Source of the DNA: Bifidobacterium rousetti
GTDB lineage: Bacteria > Actinomycetota > Actinomycetes > Actinomycetales > Bifidobacteriaceae
Assembly: GCF_008698235.1 (NCBI RefSeq)
Contig: NZ_PEBH01000005.1
Coordinates: 1-64,000 of the forward strand
Length of the DNA stretch: 64,000 nt
Direction: 5' to 3'
Part shown: positions 37,677-46,507 of the stretch, piece after piece
How the letters are laid out: each line of letters opens with the position of its first letter
Position numbering within the stretch: position 1 is the first letter of the stretch
Position numbers and translations under genes: made by a program
Notes under the pieces: model-generated
Databases searched by the model: none
Told to the model about the DNA's origin: nothing
What the model saw: only the letters and a program-made list of their open reading frames with translations

Positions 37677-39113
37677 ATGCAATCAACCACGAATCTGTCG
37701 CAACTGGACCCGCGCGCCGCGAAGGCGACCAGCGTGAGCGCCGAGGACGAATCGGCCGTCACCGCCGAACCGCAGGCGCTCAAGATCACCGCGGCCAGCT
37801 CGAACCCGAAGATGTTCACGCTGCCATGGGAGAAGCCGCTGGCGACCTGGCCCGCCGAACTGCTCGCCAACCTGCCGCGCGGCATCTCCCGCCACGTCGT
37901 GCGATTCGTGCACGTCGGCGACGAGGTGTACGCGATGAAGGAGATCACTCGCCAGATGGCCGAGCGCGAGTACGAGATCCTGCGTCGCCTGCAGAAGCTG
38001 GAACTGCCGGCCGTCCGCCCGATCGCGGTCGTCACCGGACGCCACAACCGCGAAGGCGAGCCGCTCGAGGCGATCCTCGTGACCAAGCACCTCAAGTTCT
38101 CGCTGCCGTACCGCGCGCTCTTCGCCCGCAACCTGCAGCACGACACCGCCGAGCGCCTGATCGACGCGCTCGCCGTGCTGCTCGTGCGCTTGCATCTGGC
38201 CGGCTTCTACTGGGGCGACGTCTCCCTGTCGAACGTCCTGTTCCTGCGCGACGCCGACGCGTTCTCCGCGTTCCTCGTCGACGCCGAGACCGGTGACCTG
38301 CAGGTCAACCTGACCAACGGCCAGCGCGAATACGACATCGACCTGGCGCGTACGAACATCATCGGCGAACTCATGGATCTGAGCTCCGGCAAGCTGCTGC
38401 CGGACGACGTCGACGAGATCGAGGTCGGCAACCGTCTGGTCGACCGCTACCACTCGCTGTGGAGCGCGCTGACCGACACCGACAAGTTCGGCCCGGACGA
38501 GATGTGGAAGATCGAAAAGCGCGTCAACAAGCTCAACGAGCTCGGCTTCGACGTGGACGAGCTCGAGATGAAGACCGAGGAGGGCGGCAAGCGCGTGCTC
38601 GTGCGCCCGCGCGTCGTCGACGCCGGCTACGCGAACCGCAAGCTGCTGCGCCTGACCGGCCTCGACGTGCAGGAGAACCAGGCCCGCCGACTGCTCAACG
38701 ACCTCGACGCCTACCGCGCCTCCACCTGGCGCGACGGCGAGGACCTCGAGATCGTCGCGACCGACTGGATGCGCGAGGTGTTCGAGCCGACCGTGCGATC
38801 GATCCCGGCCAAGTACCGCTCCCAGATCGAGCCGGCGCAGTTCTTCCACGAGGTGCTCGACCACCGCTGGTTCCTCGCGGAGAAGGCCGGACACGACGTG
38901 CCGATGACCGAAGCGGTCACCAGCTACATCGAGAACGTGCTGCCCAAGCAGGTGCTCAACAAGAAGGACATCGACACGCTGCTCGAGGAGGCCGACGCCG
39001 GCGTCATCGACGACGAGTCGACGTACTACGAGAACAACTCCGGGGACGGGGATGACGGGGACGATGACTACAACCCGGACTTCGACCCGGATGCGGCGGT
39101 GTGGAGCCACTGA
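37677..39113 (+). CDS. DUF4032 protein with kinase-like N-terminal fold
   Basis: The 478-residue protein has GAGGGTAAGG 6 bases upstream. The N-terminal half looks like a diverged kinase of the lipopolysaccharide-kinase type: YAMKEI for the ATP lysine, FYWGDVSLSNVLF in place of the catalytic loop, and FLVDAETGD at the metal site. The C-terminal half matches DUF4032, an actinobacterial domain of unknown role. The tail is strongly acidic (GDGDDGDDDYNPDFDPD). Soluble and cytosolic. Whether it phosphorylates anything is unknown. Confidence 0.75.
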   Translation: MQSTTNLSQLDPRAAKATSVSAEDESAVTAEPQALKITAASSNPKMFTLPWEKPLATWPAELLANLPRGISRHVVRFVHVGDEVYAMKEITRQMAEREYEILRRLQKLELPAVRPIAVVTGRHNREGEPLEAILVTKHLKFSLPYRALFARNLQHDTAERLIDALAVLLVRLHLAGFYWGDVSLSNVLFLRDADAFSAFLVDAETGDLQVNLTNGQREYDIDLARTNIIGELMDLSSGKLLPDDVDEIEVGNRLVDRYHSLWSALTDTDKFGPDEMWKIEKRVNKLNELGFDVDELEMKTEEGGKRVLVRPRVVDAGYANRKLLRLTGLDVQENQARRLLNDLDAYRASTWRDGEDLEIVATDWMREVFEPTVRSIPAKYRSQIEPAQFFHEVLDHRWFLAEKAGHDVPMTEAVTSYIENVLPKQVLNKKDIDTLLEEADAGVIDDESTYYENNSGDGDDGDDDYNPDFDPDAAVWSH

Positions 39114-39144
39114 CGCCCGATTGACAGCGGTTTCTCGCTGGAGC

Positions 39145-39301
39145 GGGGCCGCTGTCTGCTGTGCGCGACACACTCAAGGCACCCGACTTCGTCGGGCCGT
39201 CGCAGCACAGCTGCTCCCCTCGCCTATGGGCAGTCCACTGGACTGCCCATTTCACGGCTCAGCAGCCAAGCCTACGGTCGCGCACAGCAGACAGCGGCCC
39301 C
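39145..39301. repeat. Perfect 25-bp inverted repeat with inner hairpins
   Basis: The arms 39145-39169 and 39277-39301 (core GCTGTCTGCTGTGCGCGAC) pair perfectly. Inside are CCCGAC/GTCGGG and a perfect 11-bp stem at 39226-39250 (ATGGGCAGTCC/GGACTGCCCAT). It fills the junction of the converging DUF4032 and crcB genes, so it may be a two-way terminator, though it is larger than needed. Confidence 0.7.
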
Positions 39302-39361
39302 TTTACGTTTTCGCAATGGATCGTCAGTGCGGGCTATTGAGGGGCAGGGACAGGGACGCGG

Positions 39362-39727
39362 CTACAGCGTGACGACCCACCAGCCGGCGGCTACGCATAG
39401 TAGGGGGACGATGATCGTGGCGGCGATGTAGGCGGCGGCGACGGGCCACTTGCGGGCGTGCAGGAGCGAGACCATTTCGTTGATGGCGGTCGAGAACGTC
39501 GAGAAGCCGCCGAGGAAGCCGGTGACGAACAGCAGGTACGTGTTGTGTTCGACGCCGTGCTGGGCGAGGGCGCCCGCGGCGATGCCGGCGCAGAACGTGG
39601 CGATCACGTTGATCACGAACGTGGACAGCGGGAACGCGCGGTTCCACCATCGTTGCACCGACGTGTTGACGACGAAGCGGGTCATCGCGCCGAGGCCGCC
39701 GCACAGGCAGACAAGCAGGAAGGTCAT
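39362..39727 (-). CDS. crcB: Fluoride channel subunit FluC/CrcB
   Basis: The 121-residue protein has four membrane helices. GGLGAMTRF, the pore Asn in FVINVIATF and the Phe-box GFLGGFSTFSTA are the family's signatures. FluC subunits form antiparallel dimers that let fluoride leave the cell. Its ATG overlaps the stop of the upstream partner gene (ATGA), so the two are translated together and probably form a heterodimer. Confidence 0.9.
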   Translation of the reverse strand: MTFLLVCLCGGLGAMTRFVVNTSVQRWWNRAFPLSTFVINVIATFCAGIAAGALAQHGVEHNTYLLFVTGFLGGFSTFSTAINEMVSLLHARKWPVAAAYIAATIIVPLLCVAAGWWVVTL

Positions 39728-40680
39728 CGACGCCGCCTTTCCCCGGCGTGGGCGCCATGCGCTTCACGGGGCGACGGCTCATGCGCGTCGCCGGTGGAGG
39801 GATCGCCCACCATCGGGATCTCGTCGGTGATCGGCGCGGGTTCGAACGACGGGGCGATCATGGGGTCGGACGGGTCGGACGGGTCGGACGAACCGGATGA
39901 ACCGGCCGGACCGGATGAAGTCGCGGCGGAAGCGGCGGCGCCCAAACCGGACCCCGCCCCGACTCCGGCCCCGGCGGACGAGCCCGGCGCGACGGGCTGG
40001 CCGTAGTCGCCGGACGGGGGCGACGACGGCGCTACGTCGTCGAACGCGCCGGCGCCGGCCGCGCGGGAGGCGATGCTCGCGGCGCGGCGTGAGGCGAGCG
40101 ACGTGGCGAGCCACGAGCCGGCGGCCGCGACGAGCATGCCGAGCGCGAAACTGACGAACATGTAGAACAGGAAGCCGCCGATCTGGCTGCCGTGGATCGA
40201 GGTCAGCTCCTCGATGACCATCGCCGACAGTGTCGAGAATCCGCCGCACATGCCCATGCCCACACCGCGCGACGTGAGCTGGCGGACGCGCTTGCGGATC
40301 CACGAGGCCTGCGACATGTACGCGGTGAGGGCCGCGAACACGAAGCAGGCGGCCATGTTCGCGATGAACGTGGCGGTGTGGAACGCGCTGAAGAAACCGG
40401 TTTCAGCCGCCGGGGCCGGCATCGCCAGCGACAACCCGTACCGCATCGCCGTGCCGACCATGCCGCCGAGGAACACGACCAGATAGACCATGCCGTCGGC
40501 GAGCGGGTTGAACTGCGCCTGCACGCGCTTGACCGGCGCGAGCGGAATCTGCGGCGGACGCTCGGCCGCGGCGGCGCCCGTCGGATGCGGGGCCGCCAGC
40601 GCGTACGAACGGGCGTGCGCGGCGGTCATCTCCTGCGTCGTGGGATCGGGTTCGGCGAAATACTCGGGCATGTGACTCAC
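39724..40680 (-). CDS. crcB: Fluoride channel subunit FluC/CrcB with long cytosolic tail
   Basis: The 318-residue protein carries the four-helix FluC core at about residues 60-200 (GGMVGTAMRYGLSL, FIANMAACFVF, GMCGGFSTLSAMV). It is flanked by a 60-residue N-terminal region and a 110-residue Ser/Pro/Gly/Asp-rich tail (GSSDPSDPSDPM). Ordinary FluC subunits are about 120 residues, so the extensions are unusual. It pairs with the adjacent short FluC gene. I looked for a fluoride riboswitch upstream and did not find the consensus. Confidence 0.85.
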   Translation of the reverse strand: MSHMPEYFAEPDPTTQEMTAAHARSYALAAPHPTGAAAAERPPQIPLAPVKRVQAQFNPLADGMVYLVVFLGGMVGTAMRYGLSLAMPAPAAETGFFSAFHTATFIANMAACFVFAALTAYMSQASWIRKRVRQLTSRGVGMGMCGGFSTLSAMVIEELTSIHGSQIGGFLFYMFVSFALGMLVAAAGSWLATSLASRRAASIASRAAGAGAFDDVAPSSPPSGDYGQPVAPGSSAGAGVGAGSGLGAAASAATSSGPAGSSGSSDPSDPSDPMIAPSFEPAPITDEIPMVGDPSTGDAHEPSPREAHGAHAGERRRR

Positions 40681-40733
40681 GTCCAGTCTCTGGCGTTCTC
40701 GCGCTGCTGTTCGCGCTGTCGCTGACGGCGGGC

Positions 40734-40774
40734 TCGGCGGGCGGGAACCGGAACGGCTCGGTCCGGCCCGCCGA
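40734..40774 (-). terminator. Hairpin downstream of purA
   Basis: TCGGCGGGC pairs with GCCCGCCGA around an inner GC-rich stem, 36 bases past the purA stop. No T run. Confidence 0.5.
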
Positions 40775-40810
40775 ATCGGCTCAGTTCGGCTCAGTTCGAT
40801 TCAGTGCGAC

Positions 40811-42097
40811 TCAGTCGATGAGCGAGTGGACGGAGATGATGTGATCGCGCTGCGGGCCGGTGCCGATCGCGGAGATACGGCAGTTCGACAGCTCCTCGAG
40901 GCGCTTGACGTACGCCTGGCAGGTGGCCGGCAGCTCATCGAAGGAATGGCAGTTGGAGATGTCCTCGGTCCAGCCCGGCATCGTCTCATAGATCGGCTTG
41001 GCGGCGGCGAACGCGGCCTGATCGGTCGGCATGTCGTCGTGACGCTCGCCGTCCACGTCGTACGCGACGCAGATCGGGATCTCCTTCAGGCCCGTGAGCA
41101 CGTCCAGCTTGGTCAGGACGAGGTCGGTCAGGCCGTTGACCTGGCTCGCGTAGCGGTTGACGACCGCGTCGAACCAGCCGCAGCGACGCGGACGGCCGGT
41201 GGTCACACCGAACTCATGGCCCTGCTGACGCAGCCACTCGCCGGACTCGTCGAACAGCTCGGTCGGGAACGGGCCCTCGCCCACGCGCGTGACGTACGCC
41301 TTGGAGACGCCGATGACGCGGGTGATCTTGGTCGGGCCGACGCCGGTGCCGGTGCAGGCGCCGCCGGCGGTCGGGTTGGAGGAGGTGACGAACGGGTAGG
41401 TGCCGTGGTCGACGTCCAGCATCGTGGCCTGCGCGCCCTCGAACAGGACGGTCTTGCCCTCGTCGAGGGCCTTGTTGAGGATCAGGCCTGTGTTGGCGAC
41501 GTACGGCTTGAGACGCTCGCCGAGCTTCAGGAGCTCGTCGGTGGTCTGGTCGACGTCGATCGCGCGGCGGTTGTACAGCTTGACGAGGATCTGGTTCTTC
41601 TGGTGCAGGCTCGCCTCGACCTTATCGTGCAGGTGCTCGGCGTTGAACAGGTCGTGCACGCGGATGCCGACGCGGTTGATCTTGTCCGCGTAGGCCGGGC
41701 CGATGCCGCGGCCGGTGGTGCCGATCTTGTGCTTGCCGAGGAATCGCTCGGTGACCTTGTCGAGCGTGCGATGATACGGCGCGATGATGTGCGCCGCCTC
41801 GGAGACGAGCAGATGCGAGCAGTCGATGCCGCGGGCCTCGAGCCCGTCGATCTCCTGGAACAGGACCTCCGGATCGACGACGACGCCGTTGCCGATCACC
41901 GGGGTGAGGTTCGGGTTGATGATGCCGGAGGGCAGCAGGTGCAGCGCGTAGGATTCATCGCCCACGACCACGCTGTGGCCGGCGTTGTTGCCGCCGTTGA
42001 AACGCGCGACATAGTCGACCTTCGTGCCGATCAGATCGGTCGCCTTACCCTTGCCTTCGTCTCCCCACTGGGCACCGATCAACACAATTCCAGGCAT
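40811..42097 (-). CDS. purA: Adenylosuccinate synthase
   Basis: The 428-residue protein starts at 42097 ([10 protein letters not shown]), with GGAGGTG 4 bases upstream; the frame is open five codons further without support. [12 protein letters not shown] is the GTP P-loop, [10 protein letters not shown] and [10 protein letters not shown] are PurA signatures, and TKLDVLTGL closes the nucleotide site. It condenses IMP with aspartate using GTP, the first step to AMP. It is transcribed in the same direction as fba upstream and the crcB pair downstream. Confidence 0.97.
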   Translation of the reverse strand: MPGIVLIGAQWGDEGKGKATDLIGTKVDYVARFNGGNNAGHSVVVGDESYALHLLPSGIINPNLTPVIGNGVVVDPEVLFQEIDGLEARGIDCSHLLVSEAAHIIAPYHRTLDKVTERFLGKHKIGTTGRGIGPAYADKINRVGIRVHDLFNAEHLHDKVEASLHQKNQILVKLYNRRAIDVDQTTDELLKLGERLKPYVANTGLILNKALDEGKTVLFEGAQATMLDVDHGTYPFVTSSNPTAGGACTGTGVGPTKITRVIGVSKAYVTRVGEGPFPTELFDESGEWLRQQGHEFGVTTGRPRRCGWFDAVVNRYASQVNGLTDLVLTKLDVLTGLKEIPICVAYDVDGERHDDMPTDQAAFAAAKPIYETMPGWTEDISNCHSFDELPATCQAYVKRLEELSNCRISAIGTGPQRDHIISVHSLID

Positions 42098-42193
42098 AAC
42101 GCACCTCCGCATACGCTCGATTCCGCCGCGAAACAGCCTACCGTACGCCCTATACCCGCCCCAGGCGCGGCCTCACCCCTGTGCGCTAAGGCG

Positions 42194-43261
42194 CTACTTG
42201 AGGGCGCGGCCGGCGGAGCCGAGCTCCTGGCACGCCTCGACGACGCGCTGGGCCATCGACGCCTCGGCCTTCTTGCCCCACGAGCGCGGGTCGTAGAACT
42301 TCTTCTTGCCGACCTCGCCATCGACCTTGAGCACCGAATCGTAATGCTCGAACATGTGCCCGGCGATCGCGCGCGTGAAGGCGTACTGCGTGTCCGTGTC
42401 GATGTTCATCTTGACCACGCCGTACGAGACGGCGGCGGCGATCTCTTCGGGCGTCGAACCGGAGCCGCCGTGGAAGACGAGCTCGAACGGCTTGTCGGCC
42501 GGGAAGTCGACGGCGCCCGCGGCGGACGCCACGCGCCCGTCGAGCACCGCGTTTGCGACCTCGTTCTGGATCTCGCCCAGCAGCGCCGGACGCAGCTTGA
42601 CCATACCCGGCTTGTACGAGCCGTGCACATTGCCGAACGTGAACGCGGCCATGTAGCGTCCGCGCTCGCCCAGTCCCAGACGCTGCGCGACCGCGACGCC
42701 GTCGTCGGGCGTCGAGTACAGCTTCTCGTCGATCGCGGCGGACTGGCCGTCCTCCTCGCCGCCAACCGCGCCGATCTCGATCTCGAGGATCGTGTGCGCG
42801 GCCTGCGACTTGTCGAGCAGCTCCTCGGCGATGTCGAGGTTGCGGTCGAGTGGGACCGTCGAACCGTCCCACATGTGCGACTGGAAGGTCGGCTCCTTGC
42901 CGTGCGCGACCTCGTCCGCCTCGTACGCGAGCAGCGGGCGCACCCACTCGTCGAGGTACTGCTCGGCGCAGTGGTCGGTGTGCAGCGCGACGGTGATGTT
43001 CGGGTACTGCTTCGCCACCTCGTGCGCGAACGCGGCGAACGCGAGGGAACCGGTGACGCGGTTCTTCACGGCCTGCCCGGAGAAGTAGGCGGAACCGCCG
43101 ACCGACACCTGGATGATGCCGTCGGATTCGGCCTCGGCGAAGCCCTGCAGGGCCGCGTTGAGCGTCTGCGTGCTCGTCACATTGATCGCGGGGTAGGCGT
43201 AGCCGCCACGGCGGGCGGCATCCAGCATTTCGGCATAGCGTTCTGGCGTTGCGATAGTCAT
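42194..43261 (-). CDS. fba: Class II fructose-bisphosphate aldolase
   Basis: The 355-residue start is ATG 43261 (MTIATPERYAEM). ALHTDHCAEQY supplies the catalytic Asp and a zinc His, IEIGAVGGEEDG the family Glu motif, and GNVHGSYK and FHGGSGSTPEEI the remaining zinc ligands and phosphate loop. It interconverts fructose-1,6-bisphosphate with glyceraldehyde-3-phosphate and dihydroxyacetone phosphate. In bifidobacteria, which ferment via fructose-6-phosphate phosphoketolase, its main use is probably in the lower or reverse pathway. GATAAT lies 6 bases before ATG, so the mRNA may be leaderless. Confidence 0.96.
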   Translation of the reverse strand: MTIATPERYAEMLDAARRGGYAYPAINVTSTQTLNAALQGFAEAESDGIIQVSVGGSAYFSGQAVKNRVTGSLAFAAFAHEVAKQYPNITVALHTDHCAEQYLDEWVRPLLAYEADEVAHGKEPTFQSHMWDGSTVPLDRNLDIAEELLDKSQAAHTILEIEIGAVGGEEDGQSAAIDEKLYSTPDDGVAVAQRLGLGERGRYMAAFTFGNVHGSYKPGMVKLRPALLGEIQNEVANAVLDGRVASAAGAVDFPADKPFELVFHGGSGSTPEEIAAAVSYGVVKMNIDTDTQYAFTRAIAGHMFEHYDSVLKVDGEVGKKKFYDPRSWGKKAEASMAQRVVEACQELGSAGRALK

Positions 43262-43273
43262 GGTTTCATTATC
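43259..43273 (-). promoter_or_regulatory. Leaderless promoter of fba
   Basis: GATAAT (43273-43268), 6 bases, ATG (43261). The alternative, a ribosome site, is missing. Confidence 0.4.
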
Positions 43274-43607
43274 CCGCGCGTGGATGACGCCGGTGCGGGT
43301 TTCGATCACATGTCACATGTGCGTTGCCTCACAGACACCTTCGGGGGGTGCCCCCTCGCCTCCCCTCGCTTCCCGCGCCCGCGAATCTGAGACGATGCGG
43401 GATCGACCAGTGAACTCCCGTTGCATTCCTAGCGTCATCCTAGTGAACGCTCACACCCGTGCCAGCGCTCGATTCCGGCGGTATTCCGCCGTTTCTCGCG
43501 ACATGAATCATTGGTGAATCTCCCCGAAAGCGTTACTTTCGGATTACCCCCTTGCGTCGTTCGTCCATACAATGGCGTCGGTAAGCGGTAATAAAAGGAG
43601 AGACGAC
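43262..43607. other. Divergent promoter region of fba and the deacetylase gene
   Basis: The gap holds the fba -10 box, several GC-rich stem-loops (for example GGGGGG/CCCCCT near 43350) and TACAAT at 43569-43574 as the likely -10 box for the deacetylase gene. No gene is seen. Confidence 0.45.
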
Positions 43608-44870
43608 ATGCATGACGATCGCGAAAAGCGCCCGGCCGACCAGGCGGCGAACCCGGTGAACGCCCCCGTCTCACCCGAGGAGCTGTCGTTCGGCGCGGCG
43701 GTGAAACCGCGCCGCAGGATGCCGTTCTGGATGCGCACGATGATCGTCATCGTCGTCATCGGACTGGCCGCGGGACTCGCGTCCGGATTCGCGTGGATGT
43801 GGGACGACCACTGGCGTCCGATCGACGTGACCGTCAACAACCGCGTCGTGCGCACGCGCGTCGACACCACGCTCGACAAGCTGCTGAAGAAGAACGACGA
43901 CTTCGGCGCCAAGCGCGGACGCCTGCTCGCGATTGACGGATCGGTGCTCGACGAGCACGGCGGCAAGGCGATCGTGCCGGCCGTCGGCGGTCAGGCGATC
44001 CCGGAATCGGACTGGTCGAAGATGGTCGTGCCGGACCACGCCGACGTGACCGTCGAATCGGGCGAGGACGTGACCGAGGAGCACAGCGTCATCAAACGCG
44101 ACGAACCGTACGGCTACGACATCGACCTGAAGGGCGGCACGATCCAGGTGTGCACGCGCCGCGGCAAGGTCGGCGTCGCCGAAACGTGGGTCGGCAAGCG
44201 CTCCGGCAAGAAGGTCGACAAGGGCGTGACGACGAAGCCGACCGACATGGTCGTGCGCTCGTACAGCCCGCGGCCCGAAGGCAAGAAGGTGATCGCGCTG
44301 ACGTTCGACGACGGTCCGAGCCAGTACAGCGCGCCGATGCTCGACATCCTCAAGGCGAAGGGCGTCAAGGCGACGTTCTTCGATCTCGGGCAGCAGTCGA
44401 AGGAGTTCGCGTCGGCCGAGAAGCGCATGGTCGCCGAAGGGCATGAGGTGGCGAGTCACAGCTACGATCACCCGAACATGCCGAAGCTGAACCGCGACCA
44501 GCTGCGCGAGAACATCACGAACGGATTCGCCGCGATGAAGGAGGCGTCGGGCGTCGACACCAAGGTGTTCCGCTCCCCCTACGGCGCGTTCGGCGCGCAG
44601 CAGTGGCAGGACGCCGACGGCCTGATCGACATGAACGTGCTGTGGGACATCGACACGCTCGACTGGAAGCGTCCGGGCGCGAACGAGATCCACGACAACG
44701 TGATGCAGCATGCGCACAACGGCGCGATCGTGCTCATGCACGACGGCGGCGGCGACCGCACGCAGGACATCGAGGCGTTGCCGCGCATCATCGACGACCT
44801 GCGCGGGCAGGGCTACGAGTTCGTGACGGTCAAGCAGCTGATCGAGATGAGCCCGAAGATTGAGGGGTGA
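43608..44870 (+). CDS. Membrane-anchored polysaccharide deacetylase (CE4/NodB)
   Basis: The 420-residue protein starts at 43608 with AAGGAG 7 bases upstream. A basic stretch precedes one membrane helix (MIVIVVIGLAAGLASGFAW); the rest is outside. Residues about 70-210 contain two small beta domains (DVTVNNRVVRTRV, HADVTVESGEDV) resembling DUF348/G5-type modules. The NodB domain follows with TFDDGPSQY (catalytic Asp and metal Asp), HSYDHP (metal His pair), RSPYGAF, DIDTLDWKRP and IVLMHDGG. It should remove acetyl groups from peptidoglycan or another surface glycan, which often gives lysozyme resistance. Confidence 0.9.
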   Translation: MHDDREKRPADQAANPVNAPVSPEELSFGAAVKPRRRMPFWMRTMIVIVVIGLAAGLASGFAWMWDDHWRPIDVTVNNRVVRTRVDTTLDKLLKKNDDFGAKRGRLLAIDGSVLDEHGGKAIVPAVGGQAIPESDWSKMVVPDHADVTVESGEDVTEEHSVIKRDEPYGYDIDLKGGTIQVCTRRGKVGVAETWVGKRSGKKVDKGVTTKPTDMVVRSYSPRPEGKKVIALTFDDGPSQYSAPMLDILKAKGVKATFFDLGQQSKEFASAEKRMVAEGHEVASHSYDHPNMPKLNRDQLRENITNGFAAMKEASGVDTKVFRSPYGAFGAQQWQDADGLIDMNVLWDIDTLDWKRPGANEIHDNVMQHAHNGAIVLMHDGGGDRTQDIEALPRIIDDLRGQGYEFVTVKQLIEMSPKIEG

Positions 44871-44937
44871 CGAGCGGGCCCGCGAAGCGGGTCTGAAGGG
44901 TATTCAAGTGAGAATGGATAAGCTTGTCGACGAATGT

Positions 44938-44984
44938 CTCTCCCCCAGTCAGCTTCGCTGACAGCCCCCTCGTCAGAGGGGGCC
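44938..44984 (+). repeat. REP-like two-hairpin element, copy 6
   Basis: Full-length copy between the deacetylase stop and the converging tRNA-Gly gene. Confidence 0.8.
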
Positions 44985-45074
44985 AGTGTCCGCTGTGTGT
45001 CCATACTGTGTCCACAAGAGGCGTCTAGACGCCTTACATATGACGAAGATCGGCGGAATCCCGCCGGTTTTGAG

Positions 45075-45148
45075 TGGAGCGAATGACGGGAGTCGAACCC
45101 GCCTCTACAGCTTGGGAAGCTGTCGTTCTACCGATGAACTACATTCGC
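45075..45148 (-). tRNA. tRNA-Gly (anticodon CCC)
   Basis: The 74-base gene on the minus strand begins GCGAATG and ends CATTCGCTCCA, with CCA encoded. The acceptor stem is 7 bp. The D arm is GTTCATCGGTAGAAC, the anticodon stem ACAGC/GCTGT with loop TTCCCAA (anticodon CCC, codon GGG), and the T arm GCGGGTTCGACTCCCGT. All stems pair cleanly. Confidence 0.96.
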
Positions 45149-45304
45149 AAGGGTGCGTCTTTTGGACGCGAGCCACCAGTGTACCACGGCGTTGGGCCGC
45201 GGTGCCGGCCGTCTCAGTAAGCGGAACGAGTAAGCGGAACGGACTGGAACAGCCGGACAGCCTGAGCTCCGACTTAGTTAGCGACTCAGCACCCGTCGAT
45301 ACCG

Positions 45305-46258
45305 TCAGTACCGCACCTGCGGGGCGCCCATGCCGCCGTAGACCTGACCGGCCTGGGCGGCGCGCATCTCCTGCGCCATCTGCATGAGGCGCGCGATGCG
45401 GTCCTCGGTCGGCGGGTGGGTCGAGAACAGCTTGGAGAATCCGGCGACGGAGAACGGGTTCGCGATCATCATCGCGGACACCGACTGCGTGCCGGCGGTC
45501 TTGCGCATCGGCGTGGTCTGCGCGCCGTACGAGATCTTGTTGAGCGCGGAGGCGAGCGCCTCGGGATCGCCGGTGAGCATGCTGCCGTCCTCGTCAGCGT
45601 CGTATTCGCGCGTGCGGGAAATCGCCATCTGGATGAGCGATGCGGCGATCGGGGCGAGGATCATGCTCAGCAGTGCGCCGATCAGGCCGAGGCCGCCGGA
45701 GGAGTTGTCTCGATCGTTGCGTGAGGTGCCGCCGCCGAAGTACATGAGCGAGTAGCCGAGATACGTGATGACGGTGGCCATCGCCGAAGCGATCGCGGAG
45801 GTGAGGATGTCGTGGTTGTACACGTGCATCAGCTCGTGGCCGAGCACGCCGCGAATCTCACGCTCGTTGAGGATCCTGAGGATGCCCTGCGTGCAGCAGA
45901 CCGCCGCGTGACGCTCGTTGCGGCCTGTGGCGAACGCGTTCGGGCTCATCGTCGGCGCGACGTAGATGCGCGGCATCGGCTTGCCGGCCTTCGCAGACAG
46001 TTCGCGCACGATCCGGTACAGGGTGGGCGCCTCCGCCTCGCTGACCTCGCGCGCGCCCATCGAGGCGATCGCGAGCTTGTCGGAGAACCAATAGGAGCCG
46101 AACGTGGTGACCAGTCCGATGACGATATAGATGCCGAGGGTGCCCCGTGAGCCACCGGTGGCCCACCAGATGAGCATGATGACGCCCCACATCAACCCGA
46201 ACAGGAGGGTCGTCTTCAGGCCATTGAAATGGCCGTGCACTCGCAATTTGCCGTCCAT
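45305..46258 (-). CDS. htpX: Membrane zinc metalloprotease HtpX
   Basis: The 317-residue start is ATG 46258 (MDGKLRVHGHFN). Two N-terminal helices (TTLLFGLMWGVIMLIWW and LGIYIVIGLVTTFGSYWF) lead to the M48 domain. HELMH is the zinc site with the catalytic Glu, and the third ligand is in EYDADEDG. Two more helices (ILTSAIASAMATVITYLGYSL, GLIGALLSMILAPIAAS) lie between. It cuts damaged membrane proteins, complementing HtrA outside the membrane. A leaderless start is likely (TAGTGT, 7 bases, ATG). Confidence 0.93.
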   Translation of the reverse strand: MDGKLRVHGHFNGLKTTLLFGLMWGVIMLIWWATGGSRGTLGIYIVIGLVTTFGSYWFSDKLAIASMGAREVSEAEAPTLYRIVRELSAKAGKPMPRIYVAPTMSPNAFATGRNERHAAVCCTQGILRILNEREIRGVLGHELMHVYNHDILTSAIASAMATVITYLGYSLMYFGGGTSRNDRDNSSGGLGLIGALLSMILAPIAASLIQMAISRTREYDADEDGSMLTGDPEALASALNKISYGAQTTPMRKTAGTQSVSAMMIANPFSVAGFSKLFSTHPPTEDRIARLMQMAQEMRAAQAGQVYGGMGAPQVRY

Positions 46259-46271
46259 AAGGCACACACTA
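46256..46271 (-). promoter_or_regulatory. Leaderless promoter of htpX
   Basis: TAGTGT (46271-46266), 7 bases, ATG (46258), with no ribosome site. Confidence 0.45.
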
Positions 46272-46402
46272 AATTCACGAGCTGAATTTTTGCTGGACGT
46301 ACGCCGGATGCGAAACGACGAAACTACGCCGCGGTAATGGCCGGAGTGCTCGCCGTTCCCGCCCACGTCAGGCAATGCTCCAACACAGGTCTCAGAGGTC
46401 CC

Positions 46403-46501
46403 GTTCGCGTCCGATACCGCAGGATCGGACGCAAACGAGAGCTTCCTCGGGGCCGGGGTCTCCGGAGCCAAGGGACCGGACCGGATCACCGGCCCGAGGA
46501 G
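46403..46501 (-). terminator. Paired hairpins after the FprA gene
   Basis: TCCTCGGGGCCGG pairs with CCGGCCCGAGGA (one bulge) just past the stop at 46508. A second stem, GCGTCCGAT/ATCGGACGC, lies at about 46407-46433. Confidence 0.6.
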
Positions 46502-46507
46502 AGCGGG

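Noticed and set aside
40681..40810. Fluoride riboswitch before the crcB pair
   Set aside because: I compared both strands with the known conserved elements and saw no match. The region instead holds the purA terminator.
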